Shown here piece by piece: positions 60,781-64,000 of a DNA stretch of 64,000 bases. Where the stretch lies: positions 2,283,832 through 2,347,831 of the forward strand of contig NZ_MLJI01000001.1 of NCBI RefSeq assembly GCF_002095535.1, read 5' to 3'. Made by a program: the position numbers and the translations under genes. This stretch comes from Pantoea cypripedii. Lineage in GTDB: Bacteria > Pseudomonadota > Gammaproteobacteria > Enterobacterales > Enterobacteriaceae. Numbering within the stretch: the stretch's first letter is position 1; every line of letters starts with the position of its first letter. Under the pieces are notes generated by a model, which was not told the DNA's origin, did not search any database, and saw only the letters and a list, made by a program, of their open reading frames with translations.

Positions 60781-60890
60781 GGAAGGCGGCAAGCGAGTAA
60801 ATCCCCAGGCGCTTACGCAGGTAAGTGACTGGGGTGAATGAGCGCAGCCAACGCACCTGAAGCGCGAAGTATCACGGGTGTGAGATAATC
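60781..60890 (+). repeat. Structured intergenic element between sppA and ansA
   Basis: Nested hairpin: CCCCAG (60803-60808) pairs with CTGGGG (60829-60834), enclosing CTTAC/GTAAG (60812-60825) with a GCAG loop; a second arm GCGC/GCGC lies at 60842-60865. I recall closely similar intergenic sequences (GGCGGCAAGCGAG..., GCAGCCAACGCAC...) dispersed in Serratia, Dickeya and relatives. A short CCCCT/AGGGG hairpin at 60754-60765 precedes it and may end sppA. Confidence 0.55.
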
Positions 60891-60973
60891 TTTACAGTCC
60901 GGCCTCTGGTCGGGCTGCTTTTCCCCGGTAATCCCCTTATACTGCGCGTTTTACGGCAAGTCTGAGTTCATTC

Positions 60974-61987
60974 ATGCAAAAGAAAAATATCTACGTCGCC
61001 TACACTGGCGGGACCATTGGTATGCAGCGTTCCGCACAGGGCTACATTCCGGTGTCAGGTCACCTGCAACAGCAGCTGGCCAATATGCCCGAGTTCCACC
61101 GTCCGGAAATGCCAGATTTCACCATCCACGAATATCACCCTCTGATGGATTCCTCCGACATGACGCCGGAGGACTGGCAGGCCATTGCCAATGATATCAA
61201 ACAGAATTACGACCATTACGACGGTTTTGTGATTCTGCATGGTACCGATACCATGGCCTTCACCGCATCAGCACTCTCCTTTATGCTGGAGAACCTTGCC
61301 AAGCCGGTGATCGTCACCGGATCACAGATCCCCCTGGCAGAATTGCGCTCAGACGGCCAACAGAATCTGCTTAACTCGTTGTATGTGGCGGCTAACTATC
61401 CGATCAACGAAGTGACGCTATTCTTTAATAACACCCTGTTCCGGGGTAACCGCACCACCAAAGCGCACGCTGATGGCTTCAACGCGTTTGCCTCGCCAAA
61501 CCTGCCACCGTTACTGGAAGCGGGTATTCATATTCGCCGCCTGAATACCCCACCGGCACCGCCAGGCAAGGGGGCGCTGATTGTTCACCCGATCACCCCA
61601 CAACCGATTGGCGTGGTGACCATTTACCCAGGTATTTCTGCGGAAGTGGTACGCAATTTCCTGCGTCAGCCGGTAAAAGCCCTGATTCTGCGCTCGTATG
61701 GCGTCGGCAATGCACCGCAAAATGCGGAGTTCCTGGCCGAGCTGCAACAGGCAAGTGAGCGTGGCATTGTGGTGGTTAACCTGACGCAGTGCATGTCTGG
61801 CAAAGTGAATATGGGGGGGTACGCCACCGGTAACGCGCTGGAACATGCTGGCGTGATCAGCGGTTTTGATCTCACTGTTGAAGCAACATTAACAAAACTT
61901 CACTTTTTACTGAGTCAAAACCTCACCAGCGCAGAAATTCGTGCCAGAATGCAGCAGAATTTACGTGGCGAACTGACAGAAGATTGA
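60974..61987 (+). CDS. ansA: Asparaginase I, cytoplasmic
   Basis: Hydrolyses L-asparagine to aspartate. 337 residues (E. coli 338). Catalytic Thr in VAYTGGTIGMQRSAQG, second triad Thr-Asp in LHGTDTMAFTASALSF, GSQIPLAELRSDGQQNLLNSLYVA, ILRSYGVGNAPQN (allosteric region). No signal peptide, so cytoplasmic type I. Followed after 16 nt by pncA; the pair is co-oriented as in E. coli. Confidence 0.96.
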   Translation: MQKKNIYVAYTGGTIGMQRSAQGYIPVSGHLQQQLANMPEFHRPEMPDFTIHEYHPLMDSSDMTPEDWQAIANDIKQNYDHYDGFVILHGTDTMAFTASALSFMLENLAKPVIVTGSQIPLAELRSDGQQNLLNSLYVAANYPINEVTLFFNNTLFRGNRTTKAHADGFNAFASPNLPPLLEAGIHIRRLNTPPAPPGKGALIVHPITPQPIGVVTIYPGISAEVVRNFLRQPVKALILRSYGVGNAPQNAEFLAELQQASERGIVVVNLTQCMSGKVNMGGYATGNALEHAGVISGFDLTVEATLTKLHFLLSQNLTSAEIRARMQQNLRGELTED

Positions 61988-62003
61988 TACGGAGCGAGAT
62001 GTA

Positions 62004-62612
62004 ATGAAGCGGGCATTGATAATCATCGATATACAAAACGATTTTTGCCCCGGTGGCCCAATGGCAGTGCGTGAAGGTGACCTGACGGTTGCTGTTGCCA
62101 ATCGCTACGCACGTGAATTTCGGGCCAGGGGCGAGTGCGTGGTGGCATTGCAGGACTGGCACCCGAAAAACCATGGCAGCTTTGCCTCTGTATCCGGCGA
62201 GCCGGTGTATACCTTAGGGGAACTGAACGGACTGGCGCAGATCTGGTGGCCAGACCACGGCATTCAGGGTTCTGCAGGGGCCGATTTCCATCCGGAGCTG
62301 GATCGTTCGCTGATTGATGCGGTGTTCCATAAAGGACAGGATGTGGATGTCGATAGCTACAGCGCCTTTTTCGACAACGGCCATCGCCGTAAAACCGAGC
62401 TGGACAGCTGGCTGCGCGAGCGTGATATCAGCCATTTAGTGGTGCTGGGACTGGCAACCGATTACTGCGTTAAATACAGCGTACTGGATGCGCTGGAACT
62501 GGGTTATCAGGTCGAAGTGGTGGAAGAAGGCTGCCGCGGCGTCAACCTCAACCCCGACGATAGCGCGATTGCCATTGAGCAGATGCGTAATCAGGGTGCG
62601 GTAATTATCTGA
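62004..62612 (+). CDS. pncA: Nicotinamidase / pyrazinamidase
   Basis: Converts nicotinamide to nicotinate in NAD salvage. 202 residues, isochorismatase fold: catalytic Asp10 in IIIDIQNDFCPGG, metal site DWHPKNHGSFAS, Lys in FHKGQDVDVDSYSAF, catalytic Cys in GLATDYCVKYSVLDALELGY. Confidence 0.96.
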   Translation: MKRALIIIDIQNDFCPGGPMAVREGDLTVAVANRYAREFRARGECVVALQDWHPKNHGSFASVSGEPVYTLGELNGLAQIWWPDHGIQGSAGADFHPELDRSLIDAVFHKGQDVDVDSYSAFFDNGHRRKTELDSWLRERDISHLVVLGLATDYCVKYSVLDALELGYQVEVVEEGCRGVNLNPDDSAIAIEQMRNQGAVII

Positions 62613-62618
62613 AAATCA

Positions 62619-62640
62619 GGGCTGGTGTTCACCAGCCCTT
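62619..62640. terminator. pncA/yeaC terminator
   Basis: GGGCTGGTG/CACCAGCCC hairpin with a 2-nt loop between converging genes, AAAA before and TTC after. Confidence 0.8.
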
Positions 62641-62646
62641 CAGCAA

Positions 62647-62928
62647 TCAGTGCAGGTTGATGCGGGTTACGTCGGTCTCGATGCCGAATTCTTCTTTCAG
62701 CTCTTTCTTCGACTTCATCACCATCTCACCATCTTTGCCAATGGTCATATGCTGCGGTGCATCGTTGTGACGCGCCTGCCACAACATGACCAGCTGCAGG
62801 CAGTTTTCACGCTGCTCCGGAGTCAGTGCCACACCATCCGGCCACTTCCCCGTCTCCACCGCGGTGGCAAGACGCTGGTAAACTTCTGGCGTCATCGCCG
62901 CCAGCATCGCTTCCAGTTCCTGTTTCAT
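62647..62928 (-). CDS. yeaC: YeaC family protein (DUF1315)
   Basis: 93 residues. The motif MTPEVYQRLATAVETGKWPDGVALTPEQRENCLQLVMLWQARHN matches E. coli YeaC almost throughout. Soluble, function unknown. Two nt after the msrB stop codon, so in one operon with msrB, as in E. coli. Confidence 0.94.
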   Translation of the reverse strand: MKQELEAMLAAMTPEVYQRLATAVETGKWPDGVALTPEQRENCLQLVMLWQARHNDAPQHMTIGKDGEMVMKSKKELKEEFGIETDVTRINLH

Positions 62929-62930
62929 GC

Positions 62931-63341
62931 TTACCCCTGCTGTTGCTTGCCCTGCTCATCAGTGAAGCTGAGCGAGGCGGAGTTGACGCAATAGCGCTCA
63001 CCGGTCGGCTGTGGTCCATCCGGGAACACATGCCCCAGATGCGCATCACAGTTACCGCAGCGAATTTCGACGCGGTGCATGCCATGGGTATCATCTTCGA
63101 GGTAACGAATGGCGTCATCGCTGACGGGCTGGTAGAAACTTGGCCAGCCGCAGCCAGAGTCATATTTGCTCTCGGAGAGGAACAGCGGCGCGTTACACAC
63201 CAGGCAGTGGTAGATACCCTCCTGCTTGTTATGCAAAAGAGCGCCAGTAAAAGGAGGTTCCGTTCCGCGATGCTGGGTTACATAGCGCTGTATTTCGGAC
63301 AGCTGCGCGATTTTTTCCGCAGGTGCGGTGTCTTTAGCCAT
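62931..63341 (-). CDS. msrB: Peptide methionine-R-sulfoxide reductase
   Basis: Repairs the R-epimer of methionine sulfoxide in proteins. 136 residues: zinc Cys pairs CLVCNAP and [47 protein letters not shown] and catalytic Cys in RYCVNSASL. The ATG at 63341 gives the family start; seven more upstream codons are open. Divergent from gapA. Confidence 0.96.
   Translation of the reverse strand: MAKDTAPAEKIAQLSEIQRYVTQHRGTEPPFTGALLHNKQEGIYHCLVCNAPLFLSESKYDSGCGWPSFYQPVSDDAIRYLEDDTHGMHRVEIRCGNCDAHLGHVFPDGPQPTGERYCVNSASLSFTDEQGKQQQG

Positions 63342-64000
<659 letters not shown>

Overview
The window is chromosomal DNA of an enterobacterium. Gene order and protein sequence follow the Escherichia coli blocks adhE-to-pgpB and xthA/topB-to-gapA closely, but several traits differ from E. 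coli: trpG and trpD are separate genes, galU is joined to ugd and a UDP-glucuronate 4-epimerase gene, oppA is duplicated in tandem, and kch and yciGFE are absent from their usual places. Together these suggest an Erwiniaceae member such as Pantoea or Erwinia. That assignment is inference from content, not a database result.

Layout. 1-9.1 kb: pgpB (cut by the window edge), ribA, acnA, three very small genes (ymiC-like, yciX, ymiA), cysB and topA. 9.4-16.2 kb: yciN, sohB, yciK, btuR, rluB, an accessory lipoprotein with a trypsin-like protease signature, yciO and rnm. 16.2-23.1 kb: the complete attenuated tryptophan operon (promoter/operator, trpL, attenuator, trpE-G-D-CF-B-A, terminator). 23.1-25.2 kb: an accessory pocket with an overlapping gene pair I do not recognise, a BON-domain lipoprotein, and ompW with an FNR-type operator. 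25.5-31.4 kb: a YkgJ-family gene, yciC, yciB, yciA, tonB, yciI, a coupled small membrane protein, yciY, clsA and yciU. 31.4-40.0 kb: oppABCDF with a second oppA-like gene, and ychE. 40.3-51.7 kb: adhE with its structured leader, tdk, hns, the UDP-sugar genes (UDP-glucuronate 4-epimerase, ugd, galU), rssB, rssA, ychJ and purU. 51.8-52.1 kb: two tandem tRNA-Tyr genes. 52.1-53.7 kb: a divergent LysR regulator/oxidoreductase pair at a synteny junction. 53.9-64 kb: xthA, ynjH, topB, selD, ydjA, sppA, a structured intergenic element, ansA, pncA, yeaC, msrB and the start of gapA.

How the parts fit. Most of the window is housekeeping: anthranilate-to-tryptophan synthesis under TrpR and attenuation control; oligopeptide import; fermentative alcohol formation (adhE) and glycolysis (gapA); UDP-glucose to UDP-glucuronate to UDP-galacturonate for surface polysaccharides; DNA topology and repair (topA, topB, xthA); global regulation (hns, rssB, cysB); NAD salvage and asparagine use (pncA, ansA); and envelope maintenance (tonB, clsA, sohB, sppA, ompW). 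I see no prophage, insertion sequence, CRISPR array, rRNA operon or classical defence island. The best candidates for undescribed biology are the unknown overlapping pair at 23.1-23.9 kb, the lipoprotein protease at 14.0 kb and the structured intergenic element at 60.8 kb.
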